Positions 15,648 to 23,727 of a DNA stretch of 64,000 nucleotides are shown piece by piece. This DNA is from Dactylosporangium vinaceum (GTDB taxonomy: Bacteria; Actinomycetota; Actinomycetes; Mycobacteriales; Micromonosporaceae). The position numbers and the translations under genes were made by a program. The notes beneath the pieces were generated by a model. It saw only the letters and a program-made list of their open reading frames with translations. It made no database searches and had not been told where the DNA came from. How positions within the stretch are numbered: position 1 is the stretch's first letter; each line of letters opens with the position of its first letter. The DNA is taken from NCBI RefSeq assembly GCF_019904175.1, contig NZ_CP061913.1:6634001-6698000 (forward strand). The letters are read 5' to 3'.

Positions 15648-17186
15648 ATGACCGTCACCATGCCGGGGCTCCCGGCGCCGTACCGGGTCATCCCGGACTC
15701 CATCCGCCGCATCCTCGTCATGAGCTTCTTCGCCACCAACCGCGCCGTCGACCAGCTTGCGCTGTGGGCGGGTGAGCGGCCCGTCCACGCGTTCGACGGC
15801 TGGCCGGGGGCGGTCAAGGCGGCGATGGACGCCGTCGGCGACCGGCTCCGCGAGGACATCCGGCCGGGTCTGGAGCAGGAGCTGCTGGACCTGGTCTACT
15901 ACTCGGCCCGGGCCGTGGAGAGCTTCGGCGACCAGGATTTCGCAGGTGTACTGCGCGTCGGCCACCTCGTTCCCCTGCACAACCGCCACCAGGTGACTGT
16001 CAGCAACGTCACCGAATACGCCGACCGGGCCCGGGTGCACCTCACCGATCCGGCGCTCGTGGCGCTGCTGGTGCACGAGCCGTACCTGGCCGCCCACCGC
16101 CCGACGATGGTCCCGCCGGGCTCGACGACCGGCGGCCTCACCGCCGTCGTGGGAAACCGGCAGGTCCGCGCCCCGGACCTCGATTTCGACATCTATGCCG
16201 ACGACGCCCCGACCAACGTCGACAACGTCGATTCTCGTCAACCCCACCGCGTCCACATCGACGATCGTCACGGACACCCCGTCAACGCCGACCGTCGTCA
16301 CGCACACGCCGTCGACGTCGACGCTCGTCACCAACACCAAGTCGACATCGACGACAGTCGCGGACATCCCGTCGACATCGGCAACCGTCACGAGCCCAGC
16401 ATCGATGTCGACAACCGTCACGGACACCCCGTCGACGTTGACGGTCGTCGCCAATCCCGCGTCGATGTCGACGGTCGTCACGAACACGGCGTCAACGTTG
16501 ACAGCTCTCTCGGGCACCCCGTCGATGTCGACCGCCGTCGCGAGCTCCGCGTCGACGTCGACGAGCGTCATGAACACGACGTCGACGTCGACGGTTCTCT
16601 CGGGCACCCCGTCGATGTCGACCGCCGTCGCGAGCTCCGCGTCGACGTCGACGAGCGTCACGAACACGACGTCGACGTCGACGGTTCTCTCGGGCACCCC
16701 GTCGATGTCGACCGCCGTCGCGAGCTCCGCGTCGACGTCGACGAGCGTCATGAACACGACGTCGACGTCGACGGTTCTCTCGGGCACCGCGTCGATGTCG
16801 ACCAGCTTCGCGGACGCCCAGTCGACGTTGACGGTCGTCACGGGAACCGCGTCGATGTCGACGAGCTTCGCGGACGCCCTGTCGACGTTGACGGTCGTCA
16901 TCGACACCCCGTCGACGTCGATTTCTGGCACGGGCCGGCTGTCGATGTTGATGCTCGTCGAGGGCAGGGCGTCGATGTGGAAGGTCGTCAAGGACCGGCC
17001 GTCGACGTCGAGTTCGTCAGGGCCGCCGCGGTGCTGACGCAGGCCTGCTTCGCCGAGGTGCGGGGACGCCATGAGGTCACCGGAACCCTGCGGGTGCGTC
17101 TGGGTGGGCGGCCGGCCGGCGTCATGTACCTGGCCGCGTGCCGCCTGCGCGCCGAGTTTCCGGGGCTGACCGTCGAGCTGGGTTGA
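15648..17186 (+). CDS. Unknown protein with about 27 in-frame decapeptide repeats
   Basis: 512 residues. Residues 1-185 form a non-repetitive helical domain (SIRRILVMSFFATNRAVDQL at about 18-37, EDIRPGLEQELLDLVYYSAR) and residues 457-512 a short non-repetitive tail (GTLRVRLGGRPAGVMYLAAC). Both have strong GC3 coding character and no recognised family. Between them are about 27 units of a 10-residue VDVDGRHGHP-like repeat, encoded by exact 30-bp units. His/Asp-rich repeats could bind metal, but this is speculative; the array may be a DNA-level expansion tolerated in frame. No signal peptide. Start ATG 15648; ATG 15660 is an alternative. Confidence 0.65.
   Translation: MTVTMPGLPAPYRVIPDSIRRILVMSFFATNRAVDQLALWAGERPVHAFDGWPGAVKAAMDAVGDRLREDIRPGLEQELLDLVYYSARAVESFGDQDFAGVLRVGHLVPLHNRHQVTVSNVTEYADRARVHLTDPALVALLVHEPYLAAHRPTMVPPGSTTGGLTAVVGNRQVRAPDLDFDIYADDAPTNVDNVDSRQPHRVHIDDRHGHPVNADRRHAHAVDVDARHQHQVDIDDSRGHPVDIGNRHEPSIDVDNRHGHPVDVDGRRQSRVDVDGRHEHGVNVDSSLGHPVDVDRRRELRVDVDERHEHDVDVDGSLGHPVDVDRRRELRVDVDERHEHDVDVDGSLGHPVDVDRRRELRVDVDERHEHDVDVDGSLGHRVDVDQLRGRPVDVDGRHGNRVDVDELRGRPVDVDGRHRHPVDVDFWHGPAVDVDARRGQGVDVEGRQGPAVDVEFVRAAAVLTQACFAEVRGRHEVTGTLRVRLGGRPAGVMYLAACRLRAEFPGLTVELG
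16213..17015. repeat. 30-bp tandem repeat array with GTCGAYGTCGAC core, in-frame
   Basis: Strict 30-bp period, unit type cGTCGACGTCGACGG-N15. A 90-bp higher-order unit is triplicated almost exactly, restarting at 16520, 16610 and 16700. Outer units are more diverged. All three plus-strand frames and one minus frame stay open because the period is divisible by three. The core is shared with the intergenic array at 34474-34700. Confidence 0.95.
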
Positions 17187-17213
17187 CGAGCCACCGGGGC
17201 GTATCTCTATAGT
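17183..17213 (+). promoter_or_regulatory. Promoter of the YtrA-type GntR operon
   Basis: TTGACG (17183-17188) and TATAGT (17208-17213) with a 19-base spacer. CTAG-gcat-CTAG directly follows (17214-17225 region) and may be part of an operator for the GntR protein encoded next. Confidence 0.6.
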
Positions 17214-17225
17214 GCTAGGCATCTA

Positions 17226-17633
17226 GTGAAACGAGACGTCACGGTGATTGAGTTCCATCTCGACGGGCGCTCCGGCATCGCCCCCTACATGCAGCTCATC
17301 CAGCAGGTCCGCCACGCGCTGCGGCTCGGGCTGCTGGTCGAGGGGGACCGCCTGCCCACCGTCAAAGAGGTCGTCGCGAAGGTGGCGATCAACCCGAACA
17401 CGGTGTTCAAGGCGTACCGCGAGCTCGAGTACCAGGGGCTTGTCACCGCCCGGCCGGGCGTGGGCACGTTCGTCGCCCGCACCCTGGCCGATCAGTCGCT
17501 CGCCGCGCACGAGTCGCTGCGCGCGGAGCTGCGCGCGTGGCTGGACAAGGCGCGCGGCGCCGGCCTGGACGACGAGAGCATCGAGGCGCTCATCGCGAGT
17601 ACCGTCCGCACCCCCATCGAGGAGTCGACATGA
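17226..17633 (+). CDS. GntR-family regulator, YtrA subfamily
   Basis: 135 residues. The winged-helix is GDRLPTVKEVVAKVAINPNT (about 40-59) with RELEYQGLVTARPGVGTFV; only a short C-terminal helix follows, as in YtrA proteins that lack a large effector domain. Such regulators repress adjacent ABC transporter genes. The start may be GTG 17226 or, more like the family, GTG 17244 (VIEFHLDGRSG). The stop overlaps the ABC ATPase start as ATGA. Promoter and CTAG repeat sit immediately upstream, suggesting autoregulation. Confidence 0.9.
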   Translation: MKRDVTVIEFHLDGRSGIAPYMQLIQQVRHALRLGLLVEGDRLPTVKEVVAKVAINPNTVFKAYRELEYQGLVTARPGVGTFVARTLADQSLAAHESLRAELRAWLDKARGAGLDDESIEALIASTVRTPIEEST

Positions 17634-18517
17634 CCGAACCCGCGCTCAGAGCCGTGGGCCTGAGCAAGCACTACGGACGGCGCCGCGCCCTGGCCGACTG
17701 CACCCTCGACATCCCGGCCGGCCGGGTCGTCGGCCTCGTCGGCCCGAACGGCGCCGGCAAGACCACGCTGCTGCAGCTGGCCGCGGGCATGCTGCGCCCG
17801 AGCGCCGGCACCATCGAGGTCCTCGGCGGCCGCCCCGGCTCCGGCGGCGCGCAGCTGGCCCGGGTCGGCTTCGTCGCCCAGGACGCGCCGACCTACGCGG
17901 GCCTGTCCATCGCCGACCACCTGCGCTTCGGCGCGTCGGCCAACCCGCGCTGGGACCAGGCGGCGGCCGAGGAGCGCATCGCCGCGCTCGGCCTCGACCC
18001 GAGCCACCGGGCGGGGAGGCTCTCCGGTGGGCAGCGGGCCCAGCTCGCCCTCACCCTGGCCATCGCGAAACGGCCGGAGCTGCTGATCCTCGACGAGCCC
18101 GTGGCCAGCCTCGACCCGCTCGCCCGCCGGGAGTTCCTCAAGGTGCTGATGGGCTTCACCGCCGAGCACGGCGCCAGCGTCATCCTCTCCTCGCACCTGG
18201 TGTCGGACCTCGAACGGGTCTGCGACTACCTGGTCGTGCTGGTCGGCTCGCGGGTGCGGGTGGCCGGCGACGTCGACGACCTCGTGGCCGGGCACTTCCG
18301 GCTCACCGGCGCCCGCTGCGACCCGGCCGACCTGCCCGCGGGTGTGCACGTCATCGAGGAGAGCCACACCGAGCGGCAGTCGACGTTCATCGTGCGCGCC
18401 GGCGGGCCGCCCGACACGTTCGCGTTCACCGCCGAGCAGCTCACCCTCGAAGACCTCGTCCTCGCGTACATGTCGCAGGCCGCGTCGGCCCGCCCGATGC
18501 TGGAGCCCACCCGATGA
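17630..18517 (+). CDS. ABC transporter ATP-binding protein
   Basis: 295 residues. Walker A GPNGAGKTTLL (about 38-48), signature LSGGQRAQLALTLA (about 127-140), Walker B LLILDEPVASLDPL (about 148-161) and H-loop SSHLVSDLE (about 187). The C-terminal about 80 residues are a divergent extension typical of exporters of the YtrB/BcrA type. It pairs with the permease encoded next, coupled by ATGA at both ends, and is controlled by the upstream GntR protein. The likely role is export or sensing of cell-envelope-active compounds; the substrate is unknown. Confidence 0.93.
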   Translation: MTEPALRAVGLSKHYGRRRALADCTLDIPAGRVVGLVGPNGAGKTTLLQLAAGMLRPSAGTIEVLGGRPGSGGAQLARVGFVAQDAPTYAGLSIADHLRFGASANPRWDQAAAEERIAALGLDPSHRAGRLSGGQRAQLALTLAIAKRPELLILDEPVASLDPLARREFLKVLMGFTAEHGASVILSSHLVSDLERVCDYLVVLVGSRVRVAGDVDDLVAGHFRLTGARCDPADLPAGVHVIEESHTERQSTFIVRAGGPPDTFAFTAEQLTLEDLVLAYMSQAASARPMLEPTR

Positions 18518-19521
18518 TGATCTGGTTCACCTGGCGGCAGTTCCGCGCGCAGACCGTGGTCGCCGCGGGGGCGATCGCCGCGCTCGGCGTGCTCCTGCTC
18601 GCCACCGCGCACATCATCACCGACCTGTACGCCGACGTGGCCGCCTGCACCGCCGGCTGTGACGGTGCGGTCCACACGTTCCTGACCCGCTTCCACGACA
18701 GTGCGGCCTTCCCCGTGTACCTCACCGGCCTGGTTTCCGCCTATGCGCTCCCGCCGCTGCTGGGTGTCTTCTGGGGCGCTCCCCTGATCGCCCGGGAGCT
18801 CGAGACCGGCACCTACCGCCTGGCCTGGAACCAGTCGGTCACCCGGACCCGCTGGCTGGCCGGCCGGCTGCTGTTCGGCGGCGCCGTGACGGCGGCCGGG
18901 TCGGGCCTGCTCAGCCTGGCCGTGACCGTCTGGTCCCGGCACGTCGACGTGGTCTCCAAGGACCGGATCCAGCCGCTGCTGTACGGCTCCCGCGGGCTCG
19001 TGCCGATCGGGTACGCGGTCTTCGCCTTCGTCCTCGGCGTGACCATCGGCATGCTCCTGCGCCGCGTGGTCCCGGCGATGGCCACGACCCTCGCCGCCTA
19101 CGCGGCCGTGGCGGTCGCGATGCCGCTGTGGGTCCGCACGCACCTGGTCGCGGCCGTGCGCGAGAGCACCCCGCTGACCGCCGACGACATCCAGGGGCTC
19201 TCGTTCAGCCCGAGCAAGGGCACGATGAGCGTCCGCGGCGCCGACGTCGAGGGCGCCTGGACCGTCTCCACCGGGACGTTCAGGGCCGACGGCAGCGTCT
19301 TCACCGGCCCGGGCGACCCGGTGGCGTGCGGCATGCAGACCGGCGGCAGCCCGTCCCGGTGCGGCGAGTGGCTGGCCACGCAGCACCTGCACCTCGATCG
19401 GGTGTATCACCCGGACAGCCAGTTCTGGTCGCTGCAGTGGGCGGAGACCGGCCTGTTCCTGGGCCTGGCCGCGCTGCTGGCCGGCTTCTGCTTCTGGTGG
19501 GTGCGTCAGCGGGTGGTCTGA
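18514..19521 (+). CDS. ABC transporter permease with extracytoplasmic loop
   Basis: 335 residues, about six TM segments. After TM5 (about 190-205) there is an approximately 95-residue soluble segment (STPLTADDIQGLSFSPSKGT up to SLQWAETG) before the last TM, containing a Cys pair (VACGMQTGGSPSRCGEW) that could form a disulfide outside the cell. Two further Cys residues lie in the first extracytoplasmic loop (AACTAGCDGAVH). This topology matches transporter subunits linked to YtrA regulators. The gene overlaps the convergent methyltransferase gene tail-to-tail by 16 bases. Confidence 0.88.
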   Translation: MMIWFTWRQFRAQTVVAAGAIAALGVLLLATAHIITDLYADVAACTAGCDGAVHTFLTRFHDSAAFPVYLTGLVSAYALPPLLGVFWGAPLIARELETGTYRLAWNQSVTRTRWLAGRLLFGGAVTAAGSGLLSLAVTVWSRHVDVVSKDRIQPLLYGSRGLVPIGYAVFAFVLGVTIGMLLRRVVPAMATTLAAYAAVAVAMPLWVRTHLVAAVRESTPLTADDIQGLSFSPSKGTMSVRGADVEGAWTVSTGTFRADGSVFTGPGDPVACGMQTGGSPSRCGEWLATQHLHLDRVYHPDSQFWSLQWAETGLFLGLAALLAGFCFWWVRQRVV

Positions 19522-20108
19522 ACGGCGATGGCGGCGTGGGGCCGGTGCGCGCCGCCGTCACCGTCGGGCCGTTCGAGGCGGCCGACCTCGGTGAAGCCCG
19601 CGGCGGCCAGGAGTGCGGCGAACCCGTCGGGCGGATACCGGTAGGCGGTGGTGACCTTGTGCTCGAACGGCTCCACGCGCTCGCCGGTGAAGAAGCCGAC
19701 GACCATGATGCCGCCCGGGATCAGCGCGCGCCGCAGCCGGGCCAGGACGGCGGGAACGTCTTCGGGGTCGCGGTGGATGAGGGAGTACCACAGCAGCATC
19801 CCGGCGATGGAGGCGTCCGCGGCCTCCAGGTGGTCCATCGAGCCCAGGTCGAAGCGCAGGTCCGGGTGGGCCGCCCGGGCGTGGGCGACGAACTCGGGCA
19901 CCAGGTCGATGCCCGACACGTCGGCGCCGAGCCCGTGCAGGTAGCCGGTGAGGTGCCCGGGGCCGCAGCCCAGGTCCAGCACCGGCCCGGGCCGGCCGGC
20001 CAGGTGCCGCCTGATGAAGTCCAGGTCGTCGGGGTGCGTCTTGTCCGGCGATGCGAACATGTCGATGTAGAGCCCGGCCACCGCCGAGTAGGACGCCGCG
20101 ATCGTCAC
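19506..20108 (-). CDS. Class I SAM-dependent methyltransferase
   Basis: 200 residues with motif I VLDLGCGPGHLTGYLHGLG (about 43-61), acidic motif II VSGIDLVPEF and LGSMDHLEAADASIAGMLLW as motif post-II. It belongs to the broad Methyltransf_25/UbiE-like group and the substrate cannot be read from sequence. The start is GTG at 20108 with TAGGGT 6 bases before, a probable leaderless transcript. The last 16 bases overlap the end of the ABC permease gene on the other strand, so there is no room for a conventional terminator between them. Confidence 0.9.
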   Translation of the reverse strand: MTIAASYSAVAGLYIDMFASPDKTHPDDLDFIRRHLAGRPGPVLDLGCGPGHLTGYLHGLGADVSGIDLVPEFVAHARAAHPDLRFDLGSMDHLEAADASIAGMLLWYSLIHRDPEDVPAVLARLRRALIPGGIMVVGFFTGERVEPFEHKVTTAYRYPPDGFAALLAAAGFTEVGRLERPDGDGGAHRPHAAIAVQTTR

Positions 20109-20114
20109 CGCCCG

Positions 20115-20120
20115 ACCCTA
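20115..20120 (-). promoter_or_regulatory. -10 hexamer TAGGGT, leaderless promoter of the methyltransferase gene
   Basis: TAGGGT ends 6 bases before the GTG start at 20108; identical hexamer and spacing occur before the genes starting at 11853, 23728 and 37978. Confidence 0.5.
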
Positions 20121-20179
20121 TGCCGGCGACCACCGCGGGACGCGGCCGGTGTCGTGCCCGGCGGCCCGGGTGCACGGAC

Positions 20180-20185
20180 TAAAGT
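20180..20185 (+). promoter_or_regulatory. -10 hexamer TAAAGT, leaderless promoter of the YcxB-like gene
   Basis: TAAAGT ends 6 bases before the GTG at 20192; no ribosome site is present. Confidence 0.5.
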
Positions 20186-20191
20186 ACGTGG

Positions 20192-20686
20192 GTGCAGATC
20201 CGATTCGACGTCCCCGCCGACCCGGCCTACCCCGCACGGGTGGCCGCCGTCATGAGCAGTGAGAAGCTGCGGCGGTACCGCAACATCGGCGCCGCGCTCG
20301 TAGGGCTGGGCGTCATCGGGCTGGTGGTCACCCGCTACGCGTCCTGGGGTGCGCTCATCCAGCCGCTGTCCCTCGCGATGGTCGTCGGCGGCGCGCTGTC
20401 GGTCCTCTACGGGCCGTGGGTGCGGTACAACTCCAAGCGCCGCTCCGGCCGCTACGCCGTCGAGGGCGCCTACGACATCACCGCCGACAACATCATGATG
20501 ACGAGCGGCTCCGAGTCCGGCGGCATCGCCTGGGACGGGGTTTCGCGGGTGGCGCAGACGCCGGACTTCTGGGTCGTGTACGTCGGGCGCATCCCGGCGA
20601 CGGTGATCCCCCGGGAGTACATGTCCGAGCCGGACGCGGCGCAGCTGGAGCGGTTCCTGCACGAGCGCGGGCTGCTCGGCGTCTGA
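20192..20686 (+). CDS. YcxB-like membrane protein
   Basis: 164 residues. Two TM helices (about 31-48 and 56-72) are followed by a soluble beta domain with YDITADNIMMTSGSESGGIA, WDGVSRVAQTPDFWVVYV and ATVIPREYMSEPDAAQLERF, the YcxB-like C-terminal layout. The function of this family is not established. The GTG at 20192 is probably leaderless. Its stop codon and that of the convergent nitroreductase gene are separated by only two bases. Confidence 0.85.
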   Translation: MQIRFDVPADPAYPARVAAVMSSEKLRRYRNIGAALVGLGVIGLVVTRYASWGALIQPLSLAMVVGGALSVLYGPWVRYNSKRRSGRYAVEGAYDITADNIMMTSGSESGGIAWDGVSRVAQTPDFWVVYVGRIPATVIPREYMSEPDAAQLERFLHERGLLGV

Positions 20687-20688
20687 GC

Positions 20689-21378
20689 TCAGCCGCCGAC
20701 GAACGTCACGGTCTCGCGCAGGTCGGCCCGCCCGGTGCGCAGCGGTGGCACGCCGTCACGCGCGTAGCCGACCGAGACACCACAGAGCAGGACCAGCTCG
20801 TCGCCGGCGCCGACCGTCTCGCTCACCGTCGTGCGGTACATCGTCCACATCACCTGCGGGCAGCTGTGCAGGCCCTCGGCGCGCAGCAGCAGCATCACGG
20901 TCTGCAGGTACATGCCCGCGTCGGCCCACTGCCCGGGGCCCATCGCCCGGTCGACGTAGCAGAACAGCACCACCGGCGCCCCGAACCCGTCCGAGTTCAG
21001 CGCGGCGATCTTCGCCGGCCGGGCCGGGTCGTCGCGCTCGATGCCGAGCGCCGCGTAGCGCTGAGCGGCCGCGGCCGTGAACCGGTCCCGGTACGGCGCC
21101 GCCAGCTCCGCCGGGTACATCGGATACTGCCGCTCGTCGCCCGGATCGCCCGCCCGCGCCCGCGCCGTCGCCCGCCGCTTCAGCCCGGCCAGCGGCTCCC
21201 CCGCCACGACGTACACGTGCCACGGCTGCAGGTTCCCGCTGGACGGCGCCCGCGCGGCCGCGCCGAGCACCCGCTCGAGCACCTCCCGCGGCACCGGCCG
21301 GTCGCTGAACGCCCGCACGGCGCGGCGGCTGTCCACGGCCTCGTACACGTCCACCGCCGGCCCATCCTCTCGATCCAC
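20689..21378 (-). CDS. Nitroreductase-family protein
   Basis: 229 residues, FMN-dependent nitroreductase fold: SRRAVRAFSDRPVPREVLER (about 18-37, FMN phosphate site), SSGNLQPWHVYVV (about 52-64) and the C-terminal LLCGVSVGYARDGVPPLRTG with the conserved GY motif before the basic tail. It probably reduces nitroaromatics or quinones with NAD(P)H. The annotated start is GTG 21378; GTG 21354, preceded by GAGAGGA, is a realistic shorter start. It converges on the YcxB-like gene with two bases between stops. Confidence 0.9.
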   Translation of the reverse strand: MDREDGPAVDVYEAVDSRRAVRAFSDRPVPREVLERVLGAAARAPSSGNLQPWHVYVVAGEPLAGLKRRATARARAGDPGDERQYPMYPAELAAPYRDRFTAAAAQRYAALGIERDDPARPAKIAALNSDGFGAPVVLFCYVDRAMGPGQWADAGMYLQTVMLLLRAEGLHSCPQVMWTMYRTTVSETVGAGDELVLLCGVSVGYARDGVPPLRTGRADLRETVTFVGG

Positions 21379-21441
21379 CGCGAACGGTCACAGTCCGGAC
21401 GGCCGCGGCTCGGCGGGCGCTGCGAGCCGCTCAGCGCCCGC

Positions 21442-21621
21442 TCAGTGCACGCTGCGCTGCAGCACCCGGTTGCGGGCCTCGAGCGCGGCCTCCAGTGCGG
21501 CGCGGGCGGCCCGCTGGGCCCGCTCGGCCGCGAGCCGCCCGGCCTGCGCGCGGTCGCGGGCCCGGGCGGCATGTTTGCGGGCCAGATGGGCCCGTTCGTG
21601 GGGTGACGATGTGCGATCCAC
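21442..21621 (-). CDS. Small basic helical protein, unknown
   Basis: 59 residues from a GTG at 21621, nearly all Ala/Arg/Glu/Leu (for example ARDRAQAGRLAAERAQRAAR), predicted as one long amphipathic helix with strongly positive charge. It lies between the YidD and nitroreductase genes on the same strand with a weak GAGGG ribosome site. Composition alone makes it uncertain, but codon third positions are G/C-rich and the frame ends cleanly. Confidence 0.4.
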   Translation of the reverse strand: MDRTSSPHERAHLARKHAARARDRAQAGRLAAERAQRAARAALEAALEARNRVLQRSVH

Positions 21622-21668
21622 GCCCTCTATGATTCCAGGCCCGACGGGCCGCGAAACCTGCAATGCCG

Positions 21669-22109
21669 CTACGGGACCGGGTCGTGCGTCCCGCGGGGCG
21701 TCGACGCGTTGCAGCGGCGGATCCGGGCCGCGGTCAGGCGCGAGCCGATGACCAGACCGTAGCGGCGGACCGCCTCCAGCCCGTAGTTGCTGCACGAGGG
21801 CACCTGACGGCAGCGCGTCGGCAGATGCGGTGAGAGCCGGCGTTGGTACCCCCGGATCGCCGCCATCCCCGCCCGCACCGGCACACCCGGCCGCACCCCC
21901 ACCGGGCGCGCCGCCCGCGGAGGCGCCGCGATCGCCAGCACCCCGAGCAGCGACCCGAGCATGAACGGGTTGCAGTCGCACCCGTCGCAGCCGTCACACC
22001 CATCGCAACCGTCGCACCCGTCGGGGCTGCACCCGCTCAGGTCCACATCGGACCATCGCCGCCACCAGCTCCGCCGCGGCCCGGCCTCGTCCACGTCCAC
22101 GCCCGGCAT
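21669..22109 (-). CDS. yidD: YidD-family membrane-insertion factor with Cys-Asp repeat
   Basis: 146 residues. The C-terminal half contains the YidD signature IRGYQRRLSPHLPTRCRQV and PSCSNYGLEAVRRYG (about 84-118), the domain thought to assist YidC-dependent membrane insertion. Unusually it is preceded by a DGCDGCDGCDGCDGCDC run (residues 30-46) and a hydrophobic segment (NPFMLGSLLGVLAIAA). With C27 the leader has seven Cys residues, six of them at three- or two-residue spacing within 32-46, possibly a metal site. Typical YidD proteins are about 70-110 residues and lack this leader. The gene is isolated from rpmH/rnpA/yidC here. Confidence 0.82.
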   Translation of the reverse strand: MPGVDVDEAGPRRSWWRRWSDVDLSGCSPDGCDGCDGCDGCDGCDCNPFMLGSLLGVLAIAAPPRAARPVGVRPGVPVRAGMAAIRGYQRRLSPHLPTRCRQVPSCSNYGLEAVRRYGLVIGSRLTAARIRRCNASTPRGTHDPVP

Positions 22110-22174
22110 TGTGCGGACCCGGCACGGTACCGATCAAGGCAGCTGTCGCCTGTGCGTCGATTGACGCCGGCGGC

Positions 22175-22180
22175 TACGCT
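22175..22180 (+). promoter_or_regulatory. -10 hexamer TACGCT, leaderless promoter of the PQQ-propeller gene
   Basis: TACGCT ends 6 bases before the ATG at 22187; the same hexamer precedes the HelD and sigma-factor genes. Confidence 0.5.
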
Positions 22181-22186
22181 GCCCGC

Positions 22187-23533
22187 ATGGGAGCCGGACG
22201 GGGGCGCTGGTTCGTCGTGCTCGCCGCCGGGCTCGTCGCCGCGGCCGCCGTGGTGCTCGCCGTCCGGCTGCACCGCCCCGCCGATCCGCGGCCGGCCGCC
22301 GCCGGGCCGTCGGCCTACCCCACCACCGAGCGGCTGTGCACCGCCGGCTGCGACGCCCGCGGCACGATGCGCTGGTCCGTGCCGGTGCCGGGGCCGTACG
22401 TGGAGAGCGGCGGGTTCGTGTTCCCGGCGAGCGCGGACGGGACCGCGTCCGCGCGCTCCTGCAGCCGCAAGGCCGGCCCGGCGTTCTACCTGTGGGCCGG
22501 CGACCGGCTGCTCGCCTACGACGCGGCGAGCGGCCGGCTGCGCTGGAACGCCGCGCTGCCGCTCCCGCCCGCCGGCGCCTACTGCCAGATCTTCGCCGAC
22601 GCGCAGCACGTGATGGTCGTCGCCACCGACGCCAAGGACGGGCCCGACCGGGCCGGCGTCGTCAGCGCCGCCGACGGCCGGGCGGTCGGCAGCTGGGACG
22701 CGCCGTATCCGCACGGGCCGGGCAACGTGCCCGCGGCCGCCGTGTCCGGCCTGGCCGGCGACCGGGCGATCTGGCTGCGGTTCTCCGGCGAGGTCAGCGC
22801 CGTCGACCTCGCGACCGGGCAGCCCCGGTGGACCTCCCCGGTGGCCCCGTTCGCCGGCTACCACGCCGACGGGGCCGGGCTGTTCCTCGACCGGGCGGGC
22901 GGCGGCCTCGAGCAGGTGCAGCGCCTCGACCTCGCCACCGGCGCGCTGACCCGCATCCCGGTGTCGGCACCGATCGGCGCGAACGGCCGGCTGTACATCG
23001 GGCGCAGCTCCAGCACCCCCTACGACGGGCTGAGCGGGGTGCTCCTGGCCACCTCCGACGACAGCGCCGCGGCCATCTCGGCAGCCGACGGAACCCTCCT
23101 GTGGCGGATCGTGACCGGGCAGGTCCGCGCACCCGGCGTCCCGTACGTGCAGCAGATCTGGACCGTCGACCCGGTGGCCGCGGCCGTGTACGTCGACGGG
23201 CCGCAGCCCCAGCAGGTGCGCCGGGTCGCGGCCCGCTCCGGGGAGACCGGCGAGCCGTTCGGGGCGTCCGGGGTGAAGGGCTGGACGGTCCTCGGCGGCG
23301 TCGGCGTCCACACCGGCACCGTCAGCGGCGGCCCCGGGCTGCTCGGCGACGAGCCGGCCACGGGCGAGGTCCGCTGGCGGGTGCCCGGGCCGCGCTCGTT
23401 CAGCGGCCTCGGCACCGACGCCGCTTCCCCGCTGGTCATGGTGGGCTTGGGCTGCGCCGGCACCGGCGCGCGCCCGATGGACGACGCGCTGCACGTGTGC
23501 ACCGCACCGGTACTGGTCGCCGTCAACGTCTGA
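22187..23533 (+). CDS. Membrane-anchored PQQ-like beta-propeller protein
   Basis: 448 residues. One N-terminal TM anchor (WFVVLAAGLVAAAAVVLAV, about 8-26) is followed by an extracytoplasmic eight-bladed-type propeller with repeated blades such as LAYDAASGRLRWNAALPLP, AVDLATGQPRWTSPV, ISAADGTLLWRIV and GDEPATGEVRWRVP. Such quinoprotein-like folds in actinomycetes usually lack enzymatic residues and serve as scaffolds or sensors. The start at ATG 22187 avoids 26 non-coding codons upstream and fits a leaderless promoter. No partner gene is obvious. Confidence 0.85.
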   Translation: MGAGRGRWFVVLAAGLVAAAAVVLAVRLHRPADPRPAAAGPSAYPTTERLCTAGCDARGTMRWSVPVPGPYVESGGFVFPASADGTASARSCSRKAGPAFYLWAGDRLLAYDAASGRLRWNAALPLPPAGAYCQIFADAQHVMVVATDAKDGPDRAGVVSAADGRAVGSWDAPYPHGPGNVPAAAVSGLAGDRAIWLRFSGEVSAVDLATGQPRWTSPVAPFAGYHADGAGLFLDRAGGGLEQVQRLDLATGALTRIPVSAPIGANGRLYIGRSSSTPYDGLSGVLLATSDDSAAAISAADGTLLWRIVTGQVRAPGVPYVQQIWTVDPVAAAVYVDGPQPQQVRRVAARSGETGEPFGASGVKGWTVLGGVGVHTGTVSGGPGLLGDEPATGEVRWRVPGPRSFSGLGTDAASPLVMVGLGCAGTGARPMDDALHVCTAPVLVAVNV

Positions 23534-23715
23534 GCGACCAGCACAACCGCCGGAATCGCTCACCCGTCCACCACCGACCGATTTCCACGACCGCCGCTGA
23601 TCGAGACCACGCTCGGCTCACACCGCGTAGGCCGTCCTAGGAAACTAGGCTCCATCTCCAGGGGCGCTGGCGGCGCGGTCATGGGGTTCGGATGCGGGCC
23701 GGCGCTCACGGTTCG

Positions 23716-23721
23716 TAGGGT
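23716..23721 (+). promoter_or_regulatory. -10 hexamer TAGGGT, leaderless promoter of the alpha/beta hydrolase gene
   Basis: TAGGGT ends 6 bases before the ATG at 23728. Confidence 0.5.
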
Positions 23722-23727
23722 GATGAC

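Noticed and set aside
15642..17222. 526-codon minus-strand frame across the 30-bp array
   Set aside because: Kept open by the period divisible by three; flanks lack coding character on this strand.
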